The notes beneath the pieces are model-generated. The model did not search any database and had not been told where the DNA came from. It worked only from the letters and a program-made list of their open reading frames with translations. DNA of 5,486 bases from contig JASJHH010000043.1 in assembly GCA_033791145.1 (NCBI GenBank), forward strand, positions 1 through 5,486. The letters run 5' to 3'. This DNA comes from JAALKW01 sp033791145 (GTDB lineage Bacteria; Pseudomonadota; Gammaproteobacteria; Legionellales; Legionellaceae). This document shows, one piece after another, positions 1-4,986 of this stretch; positions within the stretch are counted from its first letter, which is position 1; every line of letters begins with the position of its first letter. Both the position numbers and the translations under genes were made by a program.

Positions 1-380
1 ATTGGTTTTTCGCGCGCCTGAATTGCTTTTTTGATTTCTTCTTCATCAGCATAAATAGGTCGAGATACCATTTGCTTCGGCAGATTCGCTACAATTTTTT
101 CCCATGATTTAATATCAGCACCATCAGAGGAGTACAGCGCAACAAAAACTTCTTGCTGTGTTTCTTTCGGCTTTTTCTGAGAATGATGTTCACTTTTTTT
201 CTTAGCGAGCACTTTTTTTTCTAAACCGACCTCATCTTCAAATGCTTCATACATCTCTTGTAATTGCTTACCCAACACACGCAACAGTGCTGAGCTCGCC
301 CAAGGCCCATGATCAAGGGCCTCTTTGAAGGCATCTAAAACAGCTTTAATTTGCTCGTCTGATAATTTATTTTTCTTCAT
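1..380 (-). CDS. icmQ: IcmQ, Dot/Icm type IVB secretion component (3' end outside the window)
   Basis: Reading the minus strand from ATG at 380-378 gives 126 open codons that run off the window edge. The L. pneumophila protein is about 190 aa, so roughly the last third is missing. The N-terminal part (residues about 1-55) is an amphipathic helical segment with the IcmQ-like stretch DHGPWASSALLRVLGKQL (23-40). A charged Lys-rich linker follows (about 54-75), then the start of the C-terminal domain with EVFVALYSSDG, SWEKIVANLPKQ and SRPIYADEEE (77-115). In Legionella, IcmQ is a cytoplasmic protein that binds and can permeabilise membranes. It is held in check by IcmR, and its C-terminal domain has an ADP-ribosyltransferase-like NAD-binding fold. 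The Shine-Dalgarno is weak (AGAAG, 3-4 nt upstream). The gene follows the fir candidate by 57 bp, matching the Legionella order T-S-R-Q. The identification is from remembered family sequence and gene order and is firm. Confidence 0.95.
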   Translation of the reverse strand, partial: MKKNKLSDEQIKAVLDAFKEALDHGPWASSALLRVLGKQLQEMYEAFEDEVGLEKKVLAKKKSEHHSQKKPKETQQEVFVALYSSDGADIKSWEKIVANLPKQMVSRPIYADEEEIKKAIQAREKP

Positions 381-389
381 AGTCTTCTA

Positions 390-398
390 ATTATAGCA
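390..398 (-). promoter_or_regulatory. Possible extended -10 element just before icmQ
   Basis: The minus strand reads TGCTATAAT, a perfect extended -10 (TGnTATAAT), ending 9 nt before the icmQ ATG. No good -35 hexamer is visible 16-18 bp upstream. A transcript initiated here would start only 2-4 nt before the start codon and would be almost leaderless, lacking the weak AGAAG ribosome site. It may be a chance match in AT-rich DNA. Confidence 0.25.
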
Positions 399-437
399 AA
401 CCAAATCAAAATAAAGCATTTTTCCCGATTTTTTTAA

Positions 438-695
438 TTAACCGCCTGAAAAATCAATATTTTTTTTCACCTCGGTTTCAGGTTTAGGCTCTGCTTGCAC
501 CACTCGAAGAACACTACGCACGCGTAATATCCTTTCGTTTGCTTCCTGATTATTTAAAAAATTTTGACCATCGGGAAACGCTTTAATTGCTGTTTCCAAT
601 GTCCCCGAAAACTCTCCAAGCTTACGCTCCGCACGCGTCAAAGCTGAAGATTTTGAAACAGAGTGAGAAAAAAATGTATCCGCAGTATAACTCAT
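438..695 (-). CDS. Candidate fir protein (functional homologue of IcmR), putative IcmQ chaperone
   Basis: A minus-strand ORF of 85 codons from ATG 695-693. A GTG at 698-696 could add one residue, but AGAGG at 703-707 lies 7 nt before the ATG and only 4 nt before the GTG, so the ATG is preferred. I do not recognise the sequence. It is small and polar, without a signal peptide or membrane segment. Two helix-prone amphipathic stretches, about 18-41 (ALTRAERKLGEFSGTLETAI) and about 48-70 (NQEANERILRVRSVLRVVQA), are separated by a Pro/Gly/Asn turn, and the tail is charged. The evidence for function is position: it sits between icmS and icmQ, the slot holding icmR in L. pneumophila and non-homologous fir genes in other Legionella species. 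Known IcmR/Fir proteins contribute a helical hairpin that packs with the IcmQ N-terminus, which the two predicted helices could do. The functional call is inference; that it is a real gene is well supported by its ribosome site and context. Confidence 0.68.
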   Translation of the reverse strand: MSYTADTFFSHSVSKSSALTRAERKLGEFSGTLETAIKAFPDGQNFLNNQEANERILRVRSVLRVVQAEPKPETEVKKNIDFSGG

Positions 696-723
696 CACAA
701 CACCTCTTTAAAACAAATAAAAC

Positions 724-748
724 ATAGTGCTTAACATGAACGCACTAT
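724..748. repeat. Perfect 7-bp dyad in the fir leader/promoter
   Basis: ATAGTGC at 724-730 is the exact inverted complement of GCACTAT at 742-748, with an 11-nt spacer. On the minus strand the upstream arm contains TATAGT, a 5/6 match to a -10 hexamer, and lies between the PmrA-like repeat and the fir start. It could be a protein-binding operator over the -10 or a hairpin in the 5' untranslated leader. Confidence 0.5.
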
Positions 749-770
749 ATACTTCTAAGCATAGGCAATA

Positions 771-790
771 TAGCTTAAGGAAAGCTTAAA
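771..790 (-). promoter_or_regulatory. Putative PmrA-type response-regulator box upstream of fir-icmQ
   Basis: The minus strand shows two half-sites, TTTAAGCTT and CTTAAGCTA, separated by TC, so the TTAA cores are exactly 11 bp apart. The published PmrA consensus of Legionella and Coxiella is a tandem repeat cTTAATATT-N2-cTTAATATT with the same 11-bp period, and PmrA controls Dot/Icm genes and effectors there. The TTAA cores match; the TATT parts are degenerate. The box lies 76 bp before the fir ATG, with AT-rich -10-like sequence (TATAGT, 743-748) in between. The half-sites contain the palindrome CTTAAG, so orientation is uncertain. The regulatory call is inference from layout. Confidence 0.45.
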
Positions 791-810
791 TCGGTGGGTT
801 TTTTCGATTT
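788..810. repeat. Perfect 6-bp inverted repeat between icmS and fir
   Basis: AAATCG (788-793) and CGATTT (805-810) form a perfect inverted repeat around an 11-nt spacer, partly overlapping the PmrA-like box. It could be a second operator. As RNA the stem is AT-rich and weak, so it is not a convincing terminator. Confidence 0.35.
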
Positions 811-860
811 CTTTACACTGTGGGCAAAAAAAACAGACCTATGACAGCTGGAATAGCAGC

Positions 861-1205
861 TTAATCGTACATTAGTTCATCTAGTGGTGTATTGTCAGCG
901 CTTGGTGCGCCTTGAATGAGTTCGTTGAGCACATCAGTCAAACAAAGTAAACGCAGTGCATTGGGGGTTACTTCATCAAATAAAACGCGCGTGCCAAGCA
1001 GCGCTCCTTCAGCATCTTCAAACGACGCGCCAAGACCATATCCAAGACACAATGAGCTCAATTGATCTGCTCTCCGTACCAACGCTGGCAGGAGTCCTGT
1101 GGGCACAAAAATATCTTCATATTTAATTGGATGGTTATTTAACATAAATTTTGCTTTCAATTTAGACGCAATTAAAACCATGCTTTGAGAAATATCTAAA
1201 CTCAT
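861..1205 (-). CDS. icmS: IcmS, Dot/Icm effector-chaperone subunit
   Basis: A 114-aa protein, the same length as L. pneumophila IcmS, clearly recognisable throughout: ISQSMVLIASKLKAKFMLN (5-23), PTGLLPALVRRADQLSSLCL (35-54), GYGLGASFEDAEGALLGTRV (55-74), FDEVTPNALRLL (76-87) and NELIQGAPSADNTPLDELMYD at the C-terminus. IcmS is a small acidic cytoplasmic protein. With IcmW (and LvgA in Legionella) it forms the adaptor that binds a subset of effectors and presents them to the coupling protein DotL (IcmO). The same frame is open as far as 1310, but that part lies inside icmT. The ATG at 1205-1203 follows the icmT stop by 1 bp and gives the family length, so it is the start. GGTGG in the last icmT codons may serve as ribosome site, implying coupling to icmT. 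Confidence 0.97.
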   Translation of the reverse strand: MSLDISQSMVLIASKLKAKFMLNNHPIKYEDIFVPTGLLPALVRRADQLSSLCLGYGLGASFEDAEGALLGTRVLFDEVTPNALRLLCLTDVLNELIQGAPSADNTPLDELMYD

Positions 1206-1206
1206 G

Positions 1207-1467
1207 TTATGTCCACCATGGCCGAGCTGCTTTAATATGCCCAGCAAAAAAAGTCCGAAGCCAACGCAAGAAAACAGGTAAACTATAGCCATAATGTTCA
1301 ATAATGCCAAAAAAAAACGCTGACACTAAAACCAAAGCACCTGTCCAAACACGAATATGCATCAAAAAGAAAAAAATAGGGAACGCAGCTCTTGCATCAA
1401 CCATAAAAAAACGCGCATTTCTAGCTGAATCGCGCCAATGTGTCCCAGGAGCAAAACTGACGGCCAT
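1207..1467 (-). CDS. icmT: IcmT, Dot/Icm type IVB secretion component
   Basis: An 86-aa protein, the family length. It carries the hallmark N-terminal THWRDSARNARFFMVDARAAFP (9-30), a hydrophobic stretch through IFFFLMHIRVWTGALVLVSAFFFGII (31-56, one or two membrane segments) and the C-terminal VFLRWLRTFFAGHIKAARPWW. IcmT is a small inner-membrane Dot/Icm protein needed for intracellular growth; in L. pneumophila C-terminal truncations affect pore-mediated exit from the host cell. An upstream in-frame start would add MIVIGVI, but ATG 1467-1465 has GGAG 5 nt upstream and matches family length, so it is preferred. It is the first gene of the minus-strand operon and is followed at once by icmS. 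The coding strand has a T9 run (1309-1317, codons for FFF), a potential slippage site. Confidence 0.95.
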   Translation of the reverse strand: MAVSFAPGTHWRDSARNARFFMVDARAAFPIFFFLMHIRVWTGALVLVSAFFFGIIEHYGYSLPVFLRWLRTFFAGHIKAARPWWT

Positions 1468-1502
1468 AATCACTCCAATAACTATCAATATATAAAACCC
1501 AT

Positions 1503-1530
1503 CTTATACCCAAGAGAAATACGAATACAA
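1503..1530 (-). promoter_or_regulatory. Possible promoter of the icmTS operon
   Basis: The minus strand shows TTGTAT (1530-1525) and TATAAG (1508-1503, 5/6 to TATAAT) with a 16-bp spacer, about 36 bp upstream of the icmT ATG. The -35 match is poor (3/6). A later TATATA (about 1487-1495) is an alternative -10. No PmrA-like tandem box is seen in this gap. Confidence 0.3.
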
Positions 1531-1534
1531 GCTA

Positions 1535-1563
1535 TTGCAGTTTCAAAAAAAGCACGTGATAAT
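1535..1563 (+). promoter_or_regulatory. Possible promoter of the fau-EVE-ubiK operon
   Basis: TTGCAG (1535-1540) and GATAAT (1558-1563, 5/6 to TATAAT) are 17 bp apart and would start transcription near 1570, about 40 nt before the fau ATG. The -35 is only a 3/6 match. It lies back to back with the possible icmT promoter in the 142-bp divergent gap 1468-1609, which holds no other gene I can support. Confidence 0.35.
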
Positions 1564-1609
1564 GCCTTACGCTTAAAACAAGCAGGAAGCAAACAGGTCG
1601 TTACACCCC

Positions 1610-2188
1610 ATGTCGCCTCAAAACAAACACATTATTCGCCAGCAATACCTCACACAGCGCGAAGCCCTCACAGAGCAAATCAAACTCAAAGCATCACGCG
1701 CACTGTGTGCACGCATCGAATCCCTCGATGTTTATCAAAATGCATCCCATATTGCCCTATATCAGGCCCATGGCGGTGAAATCAGCCTACATGCTTTATG
1801 GCTTGCAGCCACAGCCGCTGGTAAAAAATGCTACATGCCCGTTATTATGCCAGACACGAAGACGCTTAAATTTTTACCCGCAACCACAAACACAGCACAC
1901 ACCCCCAATCAATTTCATATATTAGAGCCTGATGCTCCTGATAGCAGTGCGATTACACTTGAGCAAATCAACCTCATGCTTTTGCCATTGGTTGCGTTTG
2001 ATAAACATGGCACCCGCCTCGGCCGAGGGGCGGGCTATTATGATAAAACGCTTGAAAACAAAAAACCTGCTTGCCTGCTTGGGGCTGCGTATGATTTTCA
2101 GCAACATGTATTATTAAACAAAGACCCCTGGGATATTCCCTTAGATGCTATCGCCACCGAAAAAAACATTTACTGGAGCACGCCATGA
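1610..2188 (+). CDS. fau: 5-formyltetrahydrofolate cyclo-ligase (MTHFS)
   Basis: A 192-aa protein of the usual length for the YgfA/Fau family. It converts 5-formyltetrahydrofolate plus ATP to 5,10-methenyltetrahydrofolate in cytosolic one-carbon metabolism, salvaging the folinic acid side product. Visible landmarks are an N-terminal basic helix (IIRQQYLTQREAL, 8-20), the GGEISL substrate-site motif (55-60), the nucleotide/phosphate-binding block PLVAFDKHGTRLGRGAGYYD (126-145) and the C-terminal PWDIPLDAIATE (173-184). The usual GRGGGYYD reads GRGAGYYD here, with Gly to Ala at residue 141; the change is small. No strong Shine-Dalgarno precedes 1610 (only AGGT about 12 nt upstream), but the start gives the expected N-terminus. 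The TGA stop overlaps the next ATG (ATGA), indicating coupled translation with the EVE gene. The 6S RNA gene often found just upstream in gammaproteobacteria is not evident. Confidence 0.95.
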   Translation: MSPQNKHIIRQQYLTQREALTEQIKLKASRALCARIESLDVYQNASHIALYQAHGGEISLHALWLAATAAGKKCYMPVIMPDTKTLKFLPATTNTAHTPNQFHILEPDAPDSSAITLEQINLMLLPLVAFDKHGTRLGRGAGYYDKTLENKKPACLLGAAYDFQQHVLLNKDPWDIPLDAIATEKNIYWSTP

Positions 2189-2661
2189 CCCGTTACTGGC
2201 TTTTAAAATCTGAACCGTCTTGCTTTAGCCTTGAAGATTTAAAACAATCTCCGAACCAAACCACACATTGGGACGGCATTCGTAACTATCAAGCCCGTAA
2301 CTTTATGCGTGATGACATGCAAATCGGCGATAAAGCATTTTTTTATCATTCAAGCTGCCCACTACCCGGTATTATCGGCACCATGATTGTGACAAAAACC
2401 GCTTATCCTGACCATACGGCATTTGACCCTAAGAGCGACCACCCAGACCCTAAAAGCACGCCTGAAAAACCACGCTGGTTTATGGTCGATGTGCAATTTG
2501 AACATGAATTCAAACAATTAATCCCACTCAATACATTAAAACAGCAACCTGAATTAGAGCACATGCAATTATTACAAAAAGGCAATCGCCTCTCTATTTT
2601 ACCCATTCGCCCTGAAGAATGGGCGTTTATTAATCAGCTCGGAGAAGTATCCCATGTTTAA
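2185..2661 (+). CDS. EVE domain-containing protein (Thy28/YkqA type)
   Basis: A 158-aa protein that consists of a single EVE domain, the PUA/YTH-related fold. Hallmarks are the N-terminal RYWLLKSEPSCFSLEDL (3-19), WDGIRNYQARNFMR (29-42), GDKAFFYHSS (48-57), PGIIG (61-65), PRWFMVDV (96-103), the Gly-Asn-Arg-Leu-Ser turn (133-137) and ILPIRPEEW (138-146). EVE domains bind modified bases; the family has been studied as a reader of modified cytosine in DNA and is suspected to read modified RNA. The ligand of this stand-alone proteobacterial type is not established. There is no fused nuclease, so it does not look like a restriction enzyme. Its ATG overlaps the fau stop and its end overlaps the ubiK start by 8 bp, placing it in one transcript with folate and ubiquinone genes. 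The family call is firm; the cellular role is open. Confidence 0.94.
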   Translation: MTRYWLLKSEPSCFSLEDLKQSPNQTTHWDGIRNYQARNFMRDDMQIGDKAFFYHSSCPLPGIIGTMIVTKTAYPDHTAFDPKSDHPDPKSTPEKPRWFMVDVQFEHEFKQLIPLNTLKQQPELEHMQLLQKGNRLSILPIRPEEWAFINQLGEVSHV

Positions 2662-2899
2662 TGCCAGCCAACTTGATAATCTTGTCAAAAAACTCTGTGA
2701 AACACTACCATCTGGTATTCAGCAAATCGAAGCTGATGTACAAGATACAGTTAAATCTATCTTACAAGCAGGCTTTGCAGAATTAGATTTAGTGACCCGT
2801 GAAGAATTTGATGCCCAAGTCAAAGTGCTCGCAAGAACCCGCGAAAAAGTCGAGGCCTTGCAAGCGCAATTAAATACCTTAACTTCCGAGAGAAGCTAA
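2654..2899 (+). CDS. ubiK: Ubiquinone biosynthesis accessory factor UbiK (BMFP domain)
   Basis: An 81-aa BMFP-domain protein (YqiC family), of normal length. The N-terminal amphipathic helix covers about 4-40 (DNLVKKLCETLP, QQIEADVQDTVKSILQAG). The conserved LDLVTREEFDAQVKVLARTREKVEALQAQL (45-74) is the signature, with a C-terminal coiled coil that trimerises in characterised members. UbiK works with UbiJ as accessory factor of the soluble Ubi complex that carries out oxygen-dependent ubiquinone synthesis, and it can bind membrane lipids. GGAG at 2641-2644, 9 nt upstream, supports ATG 2654, which overlaps the last codons of the EVE gene. It is the last gene of the fau operon. In many gammaproteobacteria ubiK lies next to comM, and here comM is the next gene after a 549-bp interruption. 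Confidence 0.93.
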   Translation: MFNASQLDNLVKKLCETLPSGIQQIEADVQDTVKSILQAGFAELDLVTREEFDAQVKVLARTREKVEALQAQLNTLTSERS

Positions 2900-2979
2900 C
2901 CTATGCAGCAACGGCGTATTTGTACTAGGGTGTGTTGATGCTGCCAAATGGCACTATTTTATTTGACTAAGCTATTTGA

Positions 2980-3159
2980 TTAAGGTCCTCTTGCTTTTAA
3001 TGATTTCTCAGCGGTTGTATCTAATATTAGTGCTTTAAATAATTCTTTTCTGAAATCATGAATATCTTCAAGATAATCTGATGATAAAGAAAAACAGCCA
3101 TTCTCTGTGATCGGAATACGTTCTTCAGTACTTGGATGTGCTAGCTGTGTTTTTAACAT
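2980..3159 (-). pseudogene. Unrecognised short ORF, probably a remnant of a larger gene
   Basis: The minus strand encodes 59 residues from ATG 3159-3157 to TAA 2982-2980, with segments such as LAHPSTEERIPITENGCFSL (6-25) and DYLEDIHDFRKELFKALIL (28-46). The composition looks protein-like, with an acidic helical second half. The frame stays open upstream for a further 40 or so codons, to a TAG near 3286-3288 in the heptamer repeat, without any ATG; that part reads sensibly as peptide (KSIKTPVRSFLSTHLTYSTTCNAYAIRDAR). There is no clear ribosome site at the ATG. This pattern fits the 3' end of a decayed gene better than an intact small one. I recognise no family, and a genuine 59-aa gene is not excluded. 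Confidence 0.35.
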
Positions 3160-3263
3160 GCGCGCATCTCGTATTGCATAAGCGTTACACGTTGTGCTGT
3201 ACGTAAGGTGAGTACTTAAGAAACTCCGAACTGGGGTTTTAATAGACTTAAAGAATGATAAAC

Positions 3264-3284
3264 AACTATGAACTATGAACTATG
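3264..3284. repeat. Three tandem copies of heptamer AACTATG
   Basis: AACTATG is repeated three times without interruption (3264-3270, 3271-3277, 3278-3284), followed by AAG. The 7-bp unit would shift any reading frame if copy number changed. It marks the upstream end of the open frame of the remnant ORF and may be a slippage product. Confidence 0.85.
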
Positions 3285-3323
3285 AAGTTTTAATTCATTT
3301 CTAATAAAAAATCAATCGAAACA

Positions 3324-3378
3324 TTATGGTTTGTCTTAACACCATAAAACCGCCGCTCGCTTCCCTGATAAAAATCAG
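3324..3378 (+). other. Two consecutive leader hairpins upstream of comM
   Basis: TTATGGT (3324-3330) pairs with ACCATAA (3341-3347) in a perfect 7-bp stem with a 10-nt loop. CTGAT (3365-3369) pairs with ATCAG (3374-3378) around a 4-A loop. With the terminator-like stem that follows they form a structured stretch of about 95 nt. ATCAG could instead pair with CTGAT at 3397-3401 inside that third stem, so mutually exclusive folds are possible. A small RNA or a regulated leader would both fit; I match it to no known family. Confidence 0.3.
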
Positions 3379-3392
3379 TTATTGTACGCCCG

Positions 3393-3418
3393 CACCCTGA
3401 TGGAGCATCGGGTGTTTT
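3393..3418 (+). terminator. Terminator-like hairpin 30 bp before comM
   Basis: CACCC (3393-3397) pairs with GGGTG (3410-3414), and inside it GATG (3399-3402) pairs with CATC (3406-3409), with one bulged T and a GAG loop. TTTT (3415-3418) follows at once, as in intrinsic terminators read on the plus strand; the T-run is short. No such tail exists on the other strand. It could end the ubiK transcript or a small RNA, or act as an attenuator in the comM leader, since only 30 bp remain before the comM ATG and no promoter fits there. Confidence 0.55.
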
Positions 3419-3448
3419 CGTCCAACGTATCAAGGAGCAGTACAAATT

Positions 3449-4963
3449 ATGAATCTCGCCATCACCAAAACACGCAGTACCCTCGGTATTCACGCACAAT
3501 CAGTCGCAGTTGAAGTCCATTTATCACGTGGCTTACCGTCTTTTGCCATTGTAGGCCTTGCCGAAACAGCAGTTAGAGAAAGCAAAGACCGCGTACGAAG
3601 TGCTATTCTAAATAGCCAGTTTGAATTCCCAAATCGTCGTATCACTGTTAATTTAGCGCCTGCAGATTTACCCAAAACCGGCAGCGGATTTGATGTGCCG
3701 ATTGCACTCGGTATTTTAGCCGCGTCCCGGCAAATTCCACTTGAGCCTTTGAGCACCCATGAATTTATTGGAGAACTTGCCTTAAACGGTAATCTGCGCG
3801 GTGTTTCTGGCATCATCCCTGTTGTACTTGCAGCGCGCCGTGCAGACCAAAGCCTCGTGATTGCCGAGGCTAATGCAAAAGAAGCCAGTGTTGCAAATTA
3901 TCACGCATTATTTACAGCAAAAAACCTACGTGAGCTATGCAATGCACTGTGTCATGGCGAGATGTTAAGTCCTATTCCGCAATTCACACCCGAGCCCAGT
4001 CTTTTGCCACCACTCGATTGGTCTGATGTCAAAGGTCAGCATCATGCAAAACGCGCTTTTGAAATTGCAGCAGCTGGCGGCCATAGTCTTCTGCTGTCAG
4101 GACCACCTGGCAGTGGGAAAACCATGCTTGCCAAACGCTTTACGACTTTATTGCCTGAGCTCAATGAAACCGAAACCCTTGAAGCGGCTGCTATTCACTC
4201 AACCCGTGGCCGATTACCCAGCACGCACCGTTGGCATGAGCCTCCTTTTCGTTCGCCACATCATACTGCGTCTCCTGTTGCTTTGGTTGGTGGAGGTAAT
4301 CCGCCTAAACCCGGTGAAATATCACTCGCGCATTATGGGGTTTTGTTTTTAGATGAACTGCCTGAATTTAACCGCCGCGTGCTTGAAACCCTCCGAGAAC
4401 CACTAGAATCCGGACAGGTGTGTATTTCACGCGCTGCAGCGCAAGCTGAATTTCCAGCCAAATTTCAACTGATTGCCGCCATGAACCCGTGCCCCTGCGG
4501 ACATGCCGGCAACCCACATCGTGAATGCCTGTGCAGCCCTGAGCGTATTAATCGCTATTTGGCCAAGCTTTCAGGGCCTTTGTTAGATCGCATAGATATG
4601 CAAGTCACGGTACATGCCTTAAGCAAAGAAGAATTAATTAAACCCAATCTAGTAAAAACACAAGAAAGCCCTAAAATTCGAGAAAAAATAGCGCGCATTC
4701 GTGCCTATCAAATTAAACGCCAAGGCATGCTCAATGCACATCTTGATGCAAAACAATGTGAGCAATTCTGTGGGTTAGCAACGCAAGAACAGGCTTTTTT
4801 AGAACAAATATTAACGCAACTCAAACTCTCAGCCCGCGCCTTTCATCGACTACTTAAAATTGCACGCACGATTGCTGATTTAAATACACGCGAAACCGTC
4901 ACTCAAATTGATTTAAAACAAGCTTTGTCTTATAAACAAGTTTTAAAATCTATGAATATTTGA
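3449..4963 (+). CDS. comM: ComM, AAA+ branch-migration helicase (YifB / Mg-chelatase-like)
   Basis: A full-length 504-aa YifB/ComM protein. The N-terminal ChlI/Lon-protease-like domain covers about 1-170 (SRGLPSFAIVGLAETAVRES, RITVNLAPADLPKTGSGFDVPIAL). The AAA+ core has Walker A GPPGSGKT (218-225), Walker B VLFLDE (298-303), sensor-1 region AAMNPCPCG (343-351) and the LLDRIDM arginine motif (378-384). The C-terminal Mg-chelatase domain runs to the end (SARAFHRLLKIARTIADL, 461-478). Cys348, Cys350, Cys360 and Cys362 form a CPC-CLC pair typical of the family and suggestive of metal binding. In Vibrio cholerae ComM is a hexameric helicase that promotes branch migration during integration of DNA taken up by transformation, so the gene hints at competence, although it is also common in non-competent bacteria. 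AAGGAG lies 11 nt before the ATG. It is preceded by a terminator-like stem; no clear terminator follows. Confidence 0.97.
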   Translation: MNLAITKTRSTLGIHAQSVAVEVHLSRGLPSFAIVGLAETAVRESKDRVRSAILNSQFEFPNRRITVNLAPADLPKTGSGFDVPIALGILAASRQIPLEPLSTHEFIGELALNGNLRGVSGIIPVVLAARRADQSLVIAEANAKEASVANYHALFTAKNLRELCNALCHGEMLSPIPQFTPEPSLLPPLDWSDVKGQHHAKRAFEIAAAGGHSLLLSGPPGSGKTMLAKRFTTLLPELNETETLEAAAIHSTRGRLPSTHRWHEPPFRSPHHTASPVALVGGGNPPKPGEISLAHYGVLFLDELPEFNRRVLETLREPLESGQVCISRAAAQAEFPAKFQLIAAMNPCPCGHAGNPHRECLCSPERINRYLAKLSGPLLDRIDMQVTVHALSKEELIKPNLVKTQESPKIREKIARIRAYQIKRQGMLNAHLDAKQCEQFCGLATQEQAFLEQILTQLKLSARAFHRLLKIARTIADLNTRETVTQIDLKQALSYKQVLKSMNI

Positions 4964-4986
4964 ATTGCCCACCTGACACACCAGAC

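Larger units (their letters stand above)
2900..3448. other. Long intergenic region between ubiK and comM
   Basis: This 549-bp gap holds no confidently recognised gene. From left to right it has a 6-bp inverted repeat GCAGCA/TGCTGC (2905-2910, 2939-2944), a minus-strand open frame that looks like a gene remnant, a triple heptamer, and three hairpins before comM, the last terminator-like. Between ubiK and comM, where many relatives have little spacing, this content suggests an insertion that has since decayed; that is inference. Confidence 0.5.

Noticed and set aside
814..860. Possible terminator after icmS (GCTG...CAGC, then a T8 run on the minus strand)
   Set aside because: The short stem and the T-run are 13 nt apart, so they do not form a terminator structure.
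1206..1310. N-terminal extension of the icmS frame (35 extra residues)
   Set aside because: It lies entirely inside icmT in another frame. The start at 1205 gives the exact IcmS family length and begins 1 bp after the icmT stop.
1304..1495. 63-codon plus-strand ORF antisense to icmT
   Set aside because: It is the shadow of icmT: Lys-rich only because icmT has many TTT codons.
1468..1609. 6S RNA upstream of fau
   Set aside because: The gap is shorter than a typical 6S RNA and I could not find its long imperfect hairpin with a central bubble.
1438..1779. 113-codon plus-strand ORF spanning the icmT-fau gap
   Set aside because: It overlaps the start of icmT on the opposite strand and the first third of fau in another frame, has low-complexity composition and matches no family.
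2942..2965. Possible terminator after ubiK (TGCC-AAAT-GGCA followed by TATTTTATTT)
   Set aside because: The stem is only 4 bp and the T-run is interrupted, too weak to call.
3490..3816. 108-codon minus-strand ORF inside comM
   Set aside because: It is antisense to a strongly conserved comM coding region and shows no family features.
4026..4352. 108-codon plus-strand ORF inside comM
   Set aside because: It lies in another frame of the comM AAA+ core, whose Walker motifs fix the true frame.
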